A stretch of 64,000 nucleotides of DNA from Fodinibius saliphilus (lineage in GTDB: Bacteria > Bacteroidota > Rhodothermia > Balneolales > Balneolaceae), in assembly GCF_005869845.1 (NCBI RefSeq), contig NZ_VAWF01000003.1, forward strand, positions 1 through 64,000. The letters are read 5' to 3'. The notes under the pieces are model-generated. The model searched no databases, had not been told where the DNA came from, and worked only from the letters and a program-made list of their open reading frames with translations. This document shows positions 8,321 to 17,505 of this stretch, in pieces (within the stretch, counting starts at the first letter, position 1; every line of letters begins with the position of its first letter). Both the position numbers and the translations under genes were made by a program.

Positions 8321-11300
8321 ATGAATAATTCAGAAATAACGAACAGCAGTTCAGGAGAAAACGGGAAAGGCGGTCCTCAAGATCAAAAGGAGTTTGGGCT
8401 GTCCTCTTTTTCTATTGATAATCGTATAAGTGTGCTAGTACTTGTTGTGCTGGCAGCAATTATGGGTGTTCAGTCATACCTGACTATACCTAAAGAGTCT
8501 TCGCCGGATATTACGATACCAAATATTATGGTGATTACTACCTATCCGGGGGTATCACCTGAAGATATGGAGAGCTTAGTTACGCGTAAAATTGAGGAAG
8601 AACTGAGTGGTATTTCCGATATAAAAGAGATGAATTCTACCTCTGCTGAGGGATATTCAAATATTAATATGGAGTTTGATTCAGATATTAATATTGATGA
8701 TGCCCTCCAAAAGGTTCGTGAAAAGGTAGACCTAGCTAAGCCGGAATTACCCTCTGAGGCAGAAGATCCTATCATTCAAGAAATTAATTTTTCTGAATTC
8801 CCGATTATGCAGGTGAATGTTTCGGGAGATTACGGTTTGGTGCAGCTCAAGAAAATCGCTGAAGATCTACAGGATCGTATTGAGTCGGTACCTTCGGTGC
8901 TGGAAGTAAATCTCGCGGGCGGGCTTGAGCGTGAGGTTAAGGTGGATGTGAATCTACCCAAACTGAAGTATTATGGCATCACCTTTACCGATATTATTGC
9001 GGCAGTTCAAGAAGAGAATGTTACAGTACCCGGTGGTAATATCGATGTGGGGATAAAGAAATTTCTATTGCGTGTGCCCGGGGAGTATGAATCGGTGGAT
9101 CCAATCGAAGATATCGTTATTAAAGCACCTAATGATAAACCTATCTATATTCGGGATGTTGCCGACGTTGAGTTCGGATTTAAAGAGCGTGAAACGTATG
9201 CAGAACTTAACAACAGTTCGGTAATTTCTCTTTCCATTGTAAAGCGGAGTGGAGAAAATATACTAGAGACTTCCTCTGCGGTTAAAGGTATTATGGAAGA
9301 ACAACTGCCGATGTTGCCTCCTACTACAAACTATGAAATTACTTCGGATCAGAGTAAAGATATAAGATCGATGGTTAGCAGCCTGGAAAATAATATTATT
9401 TCCGGACTGATATTGGTTGTGGGAATTTTACTCTTCTTCCTTGGAGTGCGAAATGCTTCTTTTGTGGGTATTGCTATTCCTATGTCGATGTTTATCTCCT
9501 TTATTATACTAGCAGCCGTGGGGATAACGATGAATATGGTTGTTCTATTCTCACTAATACTGGCACTGGGTATGCTTGTTGATAATGCCATTGTGGTAGT
9601 GGAAAACATATACCGATACCTTGAAGAAGGGTATGACAACTTTACTGCCGCCAAAAAAGGTACTGGTGAGGTTGCTATACCTATTATTTCCGGAACCATG
9701 ACCACACTGGCAGCATTTTTCCCATTGTTATTCTGGCCAGGTATTACAGGTGAGTTTATGAGTTTTTTGCCTAAAACACTGATCATTACACTCAGTAGTT
9801 CATTGTTTGTGGCATTGGTTATTAACCCTGTGTTATGTGCTCTGTTTATGGATCTCGATCATGTTGATGACTATTCTGATAAGCCCAAAATGACAAGGCG
9901 TGGCAAGTGGGCAATGAGTATAATAGCCGGGCTCTTTTTGACAGTGGCTCTCGCATTTAACGTATTAACGTGGTCGATGCTGATATTGGCAGGAGTGTTA
10001 ATGTGGGCGTCTAATCGATATATCATGAGCCCACTGGGCGATTGGTGGCAGGAAAAAGGATTGGATAAGGTGCTGGACAAATATGAGTCTACGCTTCGCT
10101 GGTCTCTCAATCACGGTTGGTCTATGCTGGGGATCTCAATAGCGGTTCTGTTTTCCAGTTTCTTAATATTTTTTGCCTTTAATGCCGGAACGGAATTCTT
10201 CCCCGAAGGTATTCCGCCGGCCCGTGCCTATGTACAGGTTGAAGCTCCGGTTGGGACCAACGTGGAATTTACCAAGTCGATAGTAGATTCACTGGAAAAT
10301 AAGGTGCCGACTATTCCTAATAGTGAAGATGTGGAATCGGTGCTTAGTACTTCTGGTTCTGCTATTACCTCAGGTCCGGGAGGAAATCAAGGTAATTCTT
10401 CACACCTGGGAACCGTAGTACTTAACTTCGTTGATTTTCAAGAGCGAAAAGGTACTACTTTTGATGCAATGGAGTATGCAAGGTCGAACTTTGGTACCGG
10501 CTTGGCAGGGGCTGATATTACGGTTGAGGAAGAGCAACAAGGTCCGCCTTCGGGCAAGCCTATCAACCTGGAAATTTCAGGTAAAGATATGGATGTGCTA
10601 AAGCGGCTTTCCGAAGATGTAATTACGATTCTTGAAAACGATTCTGTCTATAGCAAATTGTCTGGCCTGGAAAGCGATCTGCCAGAACCGACACCCGAGA
10701 TTAGGGTTAATGTGGATCGCGAAAAAGCAGCTGTTTACGGTTTATCAACAACACAAATTGGTAACACCGTACGGCAGGCCATTAATGGAGTAGAAGCCTC
10801 GCAATTTCGCGATGGAAAGGATGAGTACGATATAACTGTTCGGCTGGATGAACAGTTTCGTGACGATATGAGTACACTCGAAGACCTGACAGTTGTTGAT
10901 GAGGGGCGCCAGATACCTCTGTCAAGTGTTGCATCATGGGAGATGAGTGAAGGACTGGGAGGTATCAAGCATATCGATCAGGAACGTGTGATCACGGTAA
11001 TGTCTGATGTGCGATCCGGCTATAATCCGAATGCTATTCTCCAGGAGGTCCAGCAGATACTGGGTGATTATATACAAAATGAGATGCCGTCAGGTTACAC
11101 TGCAGAGTGGACGGGCGAACAGGAAGATCAGCAAGAGTCAATAGATTTCTTGTTTACAGCCTTTCTGATAGCTCTATTTTTAATCGCATTCATCCTGATT
11201 TCACAATTTAATTCTGTAAGCAAACCGCTCATTGTAATGTTTTCGGTTGTAATGTCTACGGCCGGAGTTGTACTTGGGTTGGTGATTTTTAGAATGCCGT

Positions 11301-11824
11301 TTGTCGTTGTTATGACGGGAATTGGGGTAATTTCCCTGGCCGGTGTTGTTGTTAATAATGCGATCGTACTGATCGATTATATCGATATATTGCGAGTGCG
11401 AGACAAGATGCCGCTTTTTGAAGCGTTGGTGAAGGCGGGGAAGGTCCGTTTTCGTCCGGTAATTCTTACTGCATTAACCACAACCTTGGGATTAATACCA
11501 CTGGCAATCGGCTTTAATCTCGATTTCATAACCTTGGTAGGTGCTCCGATGGAGTTTTTTACTAATATCGGTGAGTATCTGTATTGGGGTGGTGAGCAAG
11601 CTGCATGGTGGGCGCCTATGGCAATTGCCGTTATCAATGGATTAATATTTGCCACATTCCTCACGCTTATCTTGGTGCCGGTTATGTACTATTTGGTTGA
11701 AAAAGGAAGACGTAATGTAAATGTCTTTTTCTTTGGCGAGCAAAATCCGGGTATCATCTTCAAGTCACCGGAGGTAAATGGATCTCCGGATGAAAAGAAG
11801 ATAGAAGAGGCTTTGGAGTCCTAA
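8321..11824 (+). CDS. RND-family efflux permease (HAE1-like)
   Basis: Inner-membrane proton-driven exporter of 1167 residues, longer than the usual 1020-1050 of AcrB types. The N-terminal helix (RISVLVLVVLAAIMGVQSYL) and porter domain are typical, and TM4 contains GMLVDNAIVVVENIYR. Compared with AcrB, the first relay Asp is kept but the second is Asn, and the TM10 Lys position is Asn (VVVNNAIVLIDYID). Extra length comes mainly from an insert at about residues 520-593 holding two extra hydrophobic stretches, and one near residues 1065-1105 before the last helix; similar inserts occur in other Bacteroidota-type RND proteins. Last gene of the operon, followed by a terminator. The substrate may be drugs, detergents or lipids; not determinable. 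Confidence 0.95.
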   Translation: MNNSEITNSSSGENGKGGPQDQKEFGLSSFSIDNRISVLVLVVLAAIMGVQSYLTIPKESSPDITIPNIMVITTYPGVSPEDMESLVTRKIEEELSGISDIKEMNSTSAEGYSNINMEFDSDINIDDALQKVREKVDLAKPELPSEAEDPIIQEINFSEFPIMQVNVSGDYGLVQLKKIAEDLQDRIESVPSVLEVNLAGGLEREVKVDVNLPKLKYYGITFTDIIAAVQEENVTVPGGNIDVGIKKFLLRVPGEYESVDPIEDIVIKAPNDKPIYIRDVADVEFGFKERETYAELNNSSVISLSIVKRSGENILETSSAVKGIMEEQLPMLPPTTNYEITSDQSKDIRSMVSSLENNIISGLILVVGILLFFLGVRNASFVGIAIPMSMFISFIILAAVGITMNMVVLFSLILALGMLVDNAIVVVENIYRYLEEGYDNFTAAKKGTGEVAIPIISGTMTTLAAFFPLLFWPGITGEFMSFLPKTLIITLSSSLFVALVINPVLCALFMDLDHVDDYSDKPKMTRRGKWAMSIIAGLFLTVALAFNVLTWSMLILAGVLMWASNRYIMSPLGDWWQEKGLDKVLDKYESTLRWSLNHGWSMLGISIAVLFSSFLIFFAFNAGTEFFPEGIPPARAYVQVEAPVGTNVEFTKSIVDSLENKVPTIPNSEDVESVLSTSGSAITSGPGGNQGNSSHLGTVVLNFVDFQERKGTTFDAMEYARSNFGTGLAGADITVEEEQQGPPSGKPINLEISGKDMDVLKRLSEDVITILENDSVYSKLSGLESDLPEPTPEIRVNVDREKAAVYGLSTTQIGNTVRQAINGVEASQFRDGKDEYDITVRLDEQFRDDMSTLEDLTVVDEGRQIPLSSVASWEMSEGLGGIKHIDQERVITVMSDVRSGYNPNAILQEVQQILGDYIQNEMPSGYTAEWTGEQEDQQESIDFLFTAFLIALFLIAFILISQFNSVSKPLIVMFSVVMSTAGVVLGLVIFRMPFVVVMTGIGVISLAGVVVNNAIVLIDYIDILRVRDKMPLFEALVKAGKVRFRPVILTALTTTLGLIPLAIGFNLDFITLVGAPMEFFTNIGEYLYWGGEQAAWWAPMAIAVINGLIFATFLTLILVPVMYYLVEKGRRNVNVFFFGEQNPGIIFKSPEVNGSPDEKKIEEALES

Positions 11825-11863
11825 GTTAGAATATCTGAATCTTCGTGCGCTACAACTAACAGG

Positions 11864-11890
11864 GTCCGTCTTTTTGGCGGACTTTGTTAT
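11864..11890 (+). terminator. Terminator of the efflux operon
   Basis: A seven-base stem (GTCCGTC with GGCGGAC, one G-T pair) with a TTTTT loop is followed by TTTGTTATTTT. It lies 39 bases after the RND permease stop. Confidence 0.75.
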
Positions 11891-11968
11891 TTTATGCTCT
11901 ATAATTTTGTACTTGAGACTGCACAAAGCATCCATTGTTTTTAGGATGACCAACTGTTCAAAAAATTG

Positions 11969-11976
11969 TATCTTTG
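11969..11976 (+). promoter_or_regulatory. Candidate Bacteroidota -7 promoter element
   Basis: TATCTTTG followed by CA matches the Bacteroidota -7 consensus TAnnTTTG and lies 41 bases before the DUF4293 start codon. A convincing -33 TTTG at the right distance was not seen, so this is tentative. Confidence 0.4.
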
Positions 11977-12017
11977 CAGTCAAATAAATAAGCAATCCCA
12001 AATTTGTTAGAGAACCC

Positions 12018-12425
12018 GTGATTCAACGATTACAAACTATATTCTTATTTGTAGCTTTTATTTTAAATGGCGGCATCTTTTTTAATGCAATTTATCATCA
12101 TGCAATGGAAGACCCCAGAGCATGGATTGGTATCGGTTTCGCCATCATTGTGACAATTGCCGCACTGGGTTCATTGGCAACCATCTTCCTTTATAAAAAC
12201 CGAGAAAATCAGCTCCGTTGGGTTAGTCGTCTTTTAATACCACAAGTTGGTGCTATTGGTTTTGCCATAGGGATCTACATTTCTCTCGGAGGTTTTGGAA
12301 CTTATCTATGGGATGAGACTATTGGGCTGGGGCTAGTTGTATTGGCATTAGTTTCCCAGCTTTATGCACGTAAGAAAATTAAAGATGATATTGAGCTGGT
12401 AAAATCAATGGATCGTATCCGATAA
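12018..12425 (+). CDS. DUF4293-family membrane protein
   Basis: Small inner-membrane protein of 135 residues with about four hydrophobic segments. The N-terminus MIQRLQTIFLFVAFILN and the basic C-terminus (ARKKIKDDIELVKSMDRIR) are the hallmarks of the DUF4293 family, found mainly in Bacteroidota; its function is unknown. The start is GTG, chosen because the conserved MIQR motif begins exactly there. An EamA gene follows after 27 bases on the same strand, so they may be co-transcribed. Confidence 0.85.
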   Translation: MIQRLQTIFLFVAFILNGGIFFNAIYHHAMEDPRAWIGIGFAIIVTIAALGSLATIFLYKNRENQLRWVSRLLIPQVGAIGFAIGIYISLGGFGTYLWDETIGLGLVVLALVSQLYARKKIKDDIELVKSMDRIR

Positions 12426-12452
12426 TACTGATCTTCTTACAAAATATTCTTT

Positions 12453-13361
12453 ATGTCAGCTGACTATCCGAAGGTTCAGGTTTTGGCGGCTCTGGCGGCA
12501 GGGCTTACCGCCTTTGGTTTTGCCCCTATTCTTGTCCGTTTGGCTCCCAATACTTCTCCACTAGTATTAGTGGTCTATAGAACTGTTTTTGCAGCATTGA
12601 TGTTATTACCATTTTGGTTATGGCATCGCAATAATGAAAAACGAAAAGGAAAGGGCAAAGAACGTCTTTGGATTGCACTTTCCGGTATGTGCCTCGGATT
12701 GCATTTTATTTGTTGGATTTCTTCACTCTACTATACTTCGGTAGCCTCGGCTTCAGTACTGGTAACGGTGCATCCCATCATTATGATTCTGGTAGAGCGT
12801 CTGTGGTATAAACGTGGCTTTGCAAAAGCAACTTGGATTGGGGTAGTCATGGCATTTGGGGGGTCGCTGTTACTGGGGATTTCTGACAGCCAAATTGAAC
12901 AGTCTTTTGCAGATCCGCTGTTTGGTAATTTCTTGGCGTTGTCAGCTGCAATTATCTTTGTTTTTTATCTATTAATTGGTCAAAAGATTCGCCAAAAGCG
13001 TGAGTGGGTTGACTATGTATTTCCGGTTTATTTTTATGCGGCTGCTACCTGTATATTGATTGCTATAGTGGTGGGAAAAGACTTAACAAATATATCAACA
13101 GTCGGTATTTGGGCGGGGGCGGGGCTGGCCTTTGGCCCCCAGATATTAGGACACGGCTCGATGAATTATGCCGTTAAATATGTGTCTCCTACATTATTGT
13201 CTACATTAATTTTAGCAGAACCATTATTAGCGTCGGTGTTAGCTTTTATCTTTTTTGCCGAAATGCCACCGATAACTTCGATTGTTGCAATGTGTATCAT
13301 TTTGGTAGGGGTGGGACTTACCTGGCGGAGAGCAAGTTCAAAAAAAACTACTGGCAGTTAA
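12453..13361 (+). CDS. EamA-family (DMT) transporter
   Basis: Inner-membrane transporter of 302 residues with two EamA repeats and about ten helices (LAAGLTAFGFAPILVRLA opening the first; LLSTLILAEPLLASVLAFIFFAEMPP in the second, the usual final-helix motif). Substrate is unknown. It is not closely similar by eye to the other EamA protein at 3.8-4.8 kb. Its stop codon overlaps the stop of the convergent TonB-receptor gene by four bases. Confidence 0.9.
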   Translation: MSADYPKVQVLAALAAGLTAFGFAPILVRLAPNTSPLVLVVYRTVFAALMLLPFWLWHRNNEKRKGKGKERLWIALSGMCLGLHFICWISSLYYTSVASASVLVTVHPIIMILVERLWYKRGFAKATWIGVVMAFGGSLLLGISDSQIEQSFADPLFGNFLALSAAIIFVFYLLIGQKIRQKREWVDYVFPVYFYAAATCILIAIVVGKDLTNISTVGIWAGAGLAFGPQILGHGSMNYAVKYVSPTLLSTLILAEPLLASVLAFIFFAEMPPITSIVAMCIILVGVGLTWRRASSKKTTGS

Positions 13362-15622
13362 AACTGAATTTTTGCTCCTGCCAACAATTTTCGGCCGGGA
13401 CCGGGCAGTCCTAGTTGAAGTACACGCAGATCATTAGTGATGTTATTTACACGAAAGAAAAGTTCACTTCCTTCTAGAGAACTATCATCTGAGAAAAGAT
13501 TGTATGATATTCGTCCATCAAAAATTAGTGCTTCTGGTAGCTCTACAAAGGTATTACGCTCGGTGCGTGTATAAATACCACCGGTGTATTCTGTTTGAGA
13601 GAGAATGGTAATACGGTCAGTTAGGCTATAGGTAATACCCAGTTTTCCTATCCATGTCGGTTTCTCATCAAGTTTGCGAGGTTCTCCCAGTAAAAAGCCG
13701 CGTTTATTCATATAGGTTATGCTACCATCGATAGATAAATCACTTACAGGCGTAGCAGCAATTCTTGATTCTATCCCCCATACCCTGCTACCATCCAGGT
13801 TAATACGCTGCTCTTTGCCTGCATTAGGACCCTGTTGAAATGTTTTTTTATCAATGGCATCATAGGTACGGCTTATAAATCCTGTTAGGGATCCACTAAA
13901 AGTAGTAGTTCGCCATTCAGCACCAAGCTCTCCAAGGTATGCGGTAACGGGTTTAAGGTCAGGATTTGGAACAAATTTGCCTAATGCCCCACCATAAAGT
14001 TCTCGCATGGTAGGGAAGCGAGGTTTGCGACCAAAAGAAGTGCGCAATCTTAATTGTTCAGAAATATTGTAACTTAATCCCCCTGCTATGCTGAGCGAAG
14101 AATTTAAATAGTGTTGATACCCCTCGCTTTCCCAGGGACCGGTATTTGTAATTGCGCTGCCCTCATAGCTTATTCCAACCATCCCGGTTAAATCCTCAGC
14201 AAGGGGGAAAGAGTATTCAGCACCCAGACTGTAAATATATTGTCCATACGTATCACTGGAGTCCCTTAGGGTATTACCGTTTGTATAGGGCACAATAGTT
14301 TGATTGTGTTGGGTAGTTAACATATTCAATGCTATGTCCAGATTGCCTTCTCCTAATTCTTGTTCAAGGATTAGACGTATACCTCCCGTGATATCAAGAT
14401 CATCTTGGGTTTGATCCAAAGCGTCATAGTTAACGCTTTTGAATTGGTGAATATCCTGTTCATATCGGTTAAGCCATATGGAACCTCGCAGATGAGTATT
14501 AGAATCAAAGGGGAATAACCCACTGATAATAGCCATAGATTGACGAATAGTAGGATAACGCCAGTAGCGAACACTGGTTTGGGAAGGATTGAGATTGCTT
14601 TCCGGTGCAACTCCTTTTGCTGCATCAACATGAAAGATTGAAGCACTTAAACGAGCTCCATCGTTATACTGCTTTGTCGCTTCAAAAAATATATTCACAT
14701 TGCGACTGTCGGTATTCACTCGTCTGTTATCTGAAGGCTGGCTAAATGGTACGGTTGCTCCATCAGGCAATGTATAGTCGTATTGGTTGGTATATCCTAC
14801 CTCTGCAGTGTATGAAAAGTTCTTTTTTCGTCCGGTGTGGAGTGCTGAAGCGCCGCCTAATCCTGGTAAGGAGCCAGTTAGAGATAACTTGGTAAGGTTT
14901 CCTCGGTTTACTAATGATTGTGCACGAAAGTTTACTGCTCCTCCAATGGTATTAGTGCCATAGGTTACCGAGGGTACTCCTTTAGAAACAGTGACACCTC
15001 CCAGCATAGAGGAAGGCAGAAAAGATATATCAACACGATTATCCCAAGGAACATTAATAAGGGCCCCGTTAAAAAACTGGGCTGTTTGACGGTCGGCAGA
15101 ATTTCTAAGATAAAGTATGGTTTGTCCCCTGGAATTGGTAGCTACATGAGCCGCCGGAAGCATACGAGCGACATCAGCAATATTCCCGAGGTCAACTTTT
15201 TCGATCTCATCGGCATCTATTCGTTGAACAGTGGCAGGATCTGGGAGATCCTTATTGGTATTGCTAACTACAATTTCGTTAAGTTTATATCGGGCAGGTG
15301 GTAGGTCGATATTTACTACTATTGTCTCATTGGCCTCTACAGTAACTTCGCGTGTTTCTTTTTTAAACCCAATTGCAGTAAACGTTAATTGATACCTTCC
15401 TGCCGATAATTGATTAAATTGGTAAAAGCCGTTCTTGTCGGTAGCAGCACCTGTTTTATATGAACCCTGATATTTGCTTAGATATATATTCACTTGTCGG
15501 ATTGCTTCATCAGACTCCGGATTGGTTATTTGGCCTTTAATAATTGCTGACTGTGCGGAAAGTGTGCCAATGTTAGTCACAAAAAGGCAGCTTATAAAAA
15601 TAAATAGCAAACGGGTATACAT
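13358..15622 (-). CDS. TonB-dependent outer membrane receptor
   Basis: Outer-membrane active-transport receptor of 754 residues. A signal peptide (residues 1-23, ending SAQ) is followed by a carboxypeptidase-regulatory-like beta-sandwich (about 26-110, IIKGQITNPESDEAIRQVNI), then the plug (about 125-235, with IADVARMLPAAHV and GTNTIGGAVNF), then a 22-strand type barrel that ends in a terminal Phe (GAKIQF). The N-terminal sandwich is typical of Bacteroidota receptors. No SusD-like partner is adjacent, so it is not a classic glycan (SusCD) system; a metal chelate or vitamin substrate is possible but not shown. No TonB or ExbBD gene nearby. Confidence 0.93.
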   Translation of the reverse strand: MYTRLLFIFISCLFVTNIGTLSAQSAIIKGQITNPESDEAIRQVNIYLSKYQGSYKTGAATDKNGFYQFNQLSAGRYQLTFTAIGFKKETREVTVEANETIVVNIDLPPARYKLNEIVVSNTNKDLPDPATVQRIDADEIEKVDLGNIADVARMLPAAHVATNSRGQTILYLRNSADRQTAQFFNGALINVPWDNRVDISFLPSSMLGGVTVSKGVPSVTYGTNTIGGAVNFRAQSLVNRGNLTKLSLTGSLPGLGGASALHTGRKKNFSYTAEVGYTNQYDYTLPDGATVPFSQPSDNRRVNTDSRNVNIFFEATKQYNDGARLSASIFHVDAAKGVAPESNLNPSQTSVRYWRYPTIRQSMAIISGLFPFDSNTHLRGSIWLNRYEQDIHQFKSVNYDALDQTQDDLDITGGIRLILEQELGEGNLDIALNMLTTQHNQTIVPYTNGNTLRDSSDTYGQYIYSLGAEYSFPLAEDLTGMVGISYEGSAITNTGPWESEGYQHYLNSSLSIAGGLSYNISEQLRLRTSFGRKPRFPTMRELYGGALGKFVPNPDLKPVTAYLGELGAEWRTTTFSGSLTGFISRTYDAIDKKTFQQGPNAGKEQRINLDGSRVWGIESRIAATPVSDLSIDGSITYMNKRGFLLGEPRKLDEKPTWIGKLGITYSLTDRITILSQTEYTGGIYTRTERNTFVELPEALIFDGRISYNLFSDDSSLEGSELFFRVNNITNDLRVLQLGLPGPGRKLLAGAKIQF

Positions 15623-15984
15623 GCTGGCGAAAACTAAATCTTTTGTAATTAGACCCCTAAAACGTAAGGCAAAAAGTATTCATTTCAATCTTACTCCTCA
15701 AAAAAATAAGTAGGATAAAGGCTTCTGAGCTAATATTTACATTTTTTTAATGACTAGAAGCAGATGCAAAGTTTTAAAGCTCGTATTTCTTTATTGTTGA
15801 AATAAACGACTTCATTCAGGTAAATGTTATATATCACAGAAATAAATAAGTGTCTAAATATTAAAAAAAATACAATTAGACGATTTCCAGTGATTTTTTG
15901 GGTATCTTGGGGCTGAAATAGTAATGTACTTGGTAATTTCTTTTTTGCATGTAGGTTCATCGATCGATAACCAAACTGTGCACT
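15623..15984. other. Intergenic region, divergent promoters
   Basis: An AT-rich 362-base gap between the divergently transcribed TonB receptor and MltF-like genes. It must hold both promoters. I see no RNA gene, strong hairpin, riboswitch-like structure or credible short coding frame in it. Confidence 0.6.
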
Positions 15985-17505
15985 ATGCGAAAACTTATAA
16001 ATGTTCCATCAAGACTATACTTGGCCGGAACACTTGCGGTAAGTCTTCTTCTCAGTAGTTGTTCTTTTTCTGAGGACGTTCCTTTAGGTGACGATACAGA
16101 CCAACAAGGGCTCAATGTAAGTGTAGTAGAGCCCATAAAGCGTGACTATGGACAGATCAAAGAGAATGGTGTGTTGCGCATGATTACCCGGTACAGTTCC
16201 AATACCTATTTTTTGCACCAAGGGCTTGAATGGGGATTTGAATATGAGCTTGTTGATAAATTTGCCGATCAGCATGATCTTGCCTTAGAAGTGGTTGTTA
16301 TAGGACCGGATGAAAATCCCTATGACCTTTTAAACAGCGGGAAGGGGGATATTATTGCAGCTAACTATACACGAACCCCAGAAAGAAAAAAGTATGTAGA
16401 CTTTACACGGCCCTATAATTTAGTGAATCAGTTATTGGTATTTTCTGATAAAGTAGGTGAACCACCCAGCTCGGTTGAGGAGGTTGTTGAGCAGGGAATT
16501 CCTATTACTGTTCGCCGTAACAGTTCATACTATTATCGATTACAAGAACTTAAATCAAAGGGCCTGGATCTATCCATTAACGTGGTATCGAATAAAAAAG
16601 ATACCGAATCATTATTGTATGAAATTTCTAATGGAAAATATCTGGCTACTGTAGCTGATGATAATATATTTCAGGCATCTAATAAATATATGCAGGGCAT
16701 TCAACAAGGACCTGTTATGGCAAAAAATGATACAATCGCTTGGGCTATTCGGGAAAATGCACCGAGTCTTAAAACAGAACTCAATAGGTTTTTATATGAT
16801 CACTTTCGTTTTGGTGGACCCAATGAGTCGCCTAAACGTTCTACCTTTTTAAATATCTTGCGGAAGCGTTACTTCAAAGAGGGGCCACAAATTGCCGATT
16901 ACTATAATCCGGAGTCCAGTATGTTGGGTGGGGGGGTAATTTCCCCTTATGATGACCTTATTAAAAATGTTGCAGATTCGGCCGGTGTTGATTGGTTATT
17001 GGTAGCTTCTATTATAGCGCAAGAAACGAAGTTTAATCCCAATGCAAAAAGTTGGGCCGGTGCTGTTGGGTTAATGCAGGTATTGCCACGCTACTCACAG
17101 ACCCCCTCAGAAGAATTACTCTACGACGAAGAGATAAACTTGCGAGAAGGGGTGCGCATTATAAATGAGCATTTAAATCACTATTCCTATATGGACAGTA
17201 CAGACAAATGGTCGTTTGCCCTTGCAGCATATAATGCAGGGCAGGGACATGTGGCAGATGCCCGACGATTAGCTATTGATCAAAATAAAGATCCGAATGA
17301 GTGGAAAAATGTGTCTGATGCTTTGCTAAAACTGATGCAACGTAAGTATTATAAAGATGCCCGGTATGGCTTTTGCCGGGGTATTGAAACAGTTCGCTAT
17401 GTAGAAGAGATTAAGAATCGATATAACATATATCAGACTATTTTGACCCTGAGTAATGAGGAAGAAAATAATAGAGGGCCCGGGGTATTAGGGATCTTTA
17501 ATTAA
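15985..17505 (+). CDS. mltF: MltF-like membrane-bound lytic transglycosylase
   Basis: Peptidoglycan lytic transglycosylase, 506 residues, cleaving the MurNAc-GlcNAc bond with 1,6-anhydroMurNAc formation. A lipoprotein signal with lipobox LLLSSC (Cys26) anchors it. A periplasmic binding-protein-like domain occupies about residues 55-290 (GVLRMITRYSSNTYFL; YTRTPERKKYVDFTRPY), the regulatory module of MltF. The SLT domain follows at about 325-470 with the catalytic Glu at residue 347 (AQETKFNP) and the AVGLMQVLP motif; ALAAYNAGQGHV is the conserved later motif. The gene overlaps the convergent phosphatase gene by 8 bases. Confidence 0.93.
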   Translation: MRKLINVPSRLYLAGTLAVSLLLSSCSFSEDVPLGDDTDQQGLNVSVVEPIKRDYGQIKENGVLRMITRYSSNTYFLHQGLEWGFEYELVDKFADQHDLALEVVVIGPDENPYDLLNSGKGDIIAANYTRTPERKKYVDFTRPYNLVNQLLVFSDKVGEPPSSVEEVVEQGIPITVRRNSSYYYRLQELKSKGLDLSINVVSNKKDTESLLYEISNGKYLATVADDNIFQASNKYMQGIQQGPVMAKNDTIAWAIRENAPSLKTELNRFLYDHFRFGGPNESPKRSTFLNILRKRYFKEGPQIADYYNPESSMLGGGVISPYDDLIKNVADSAGVDWLLVASIIAQETKFNPNAKSWAGAVGLMQVLPRYSQTPSEELLYDEEINLREGVRIINEHLNHYSYMDSTDKWSFALAAYNAGQGHVADARRLAIDQNKDPNEWKNVSDALLKLMQRKYYKDARYGFCRGIETVRYVEEIKNRYNIYQTILTLSNEEENNRGPGVLGIFN

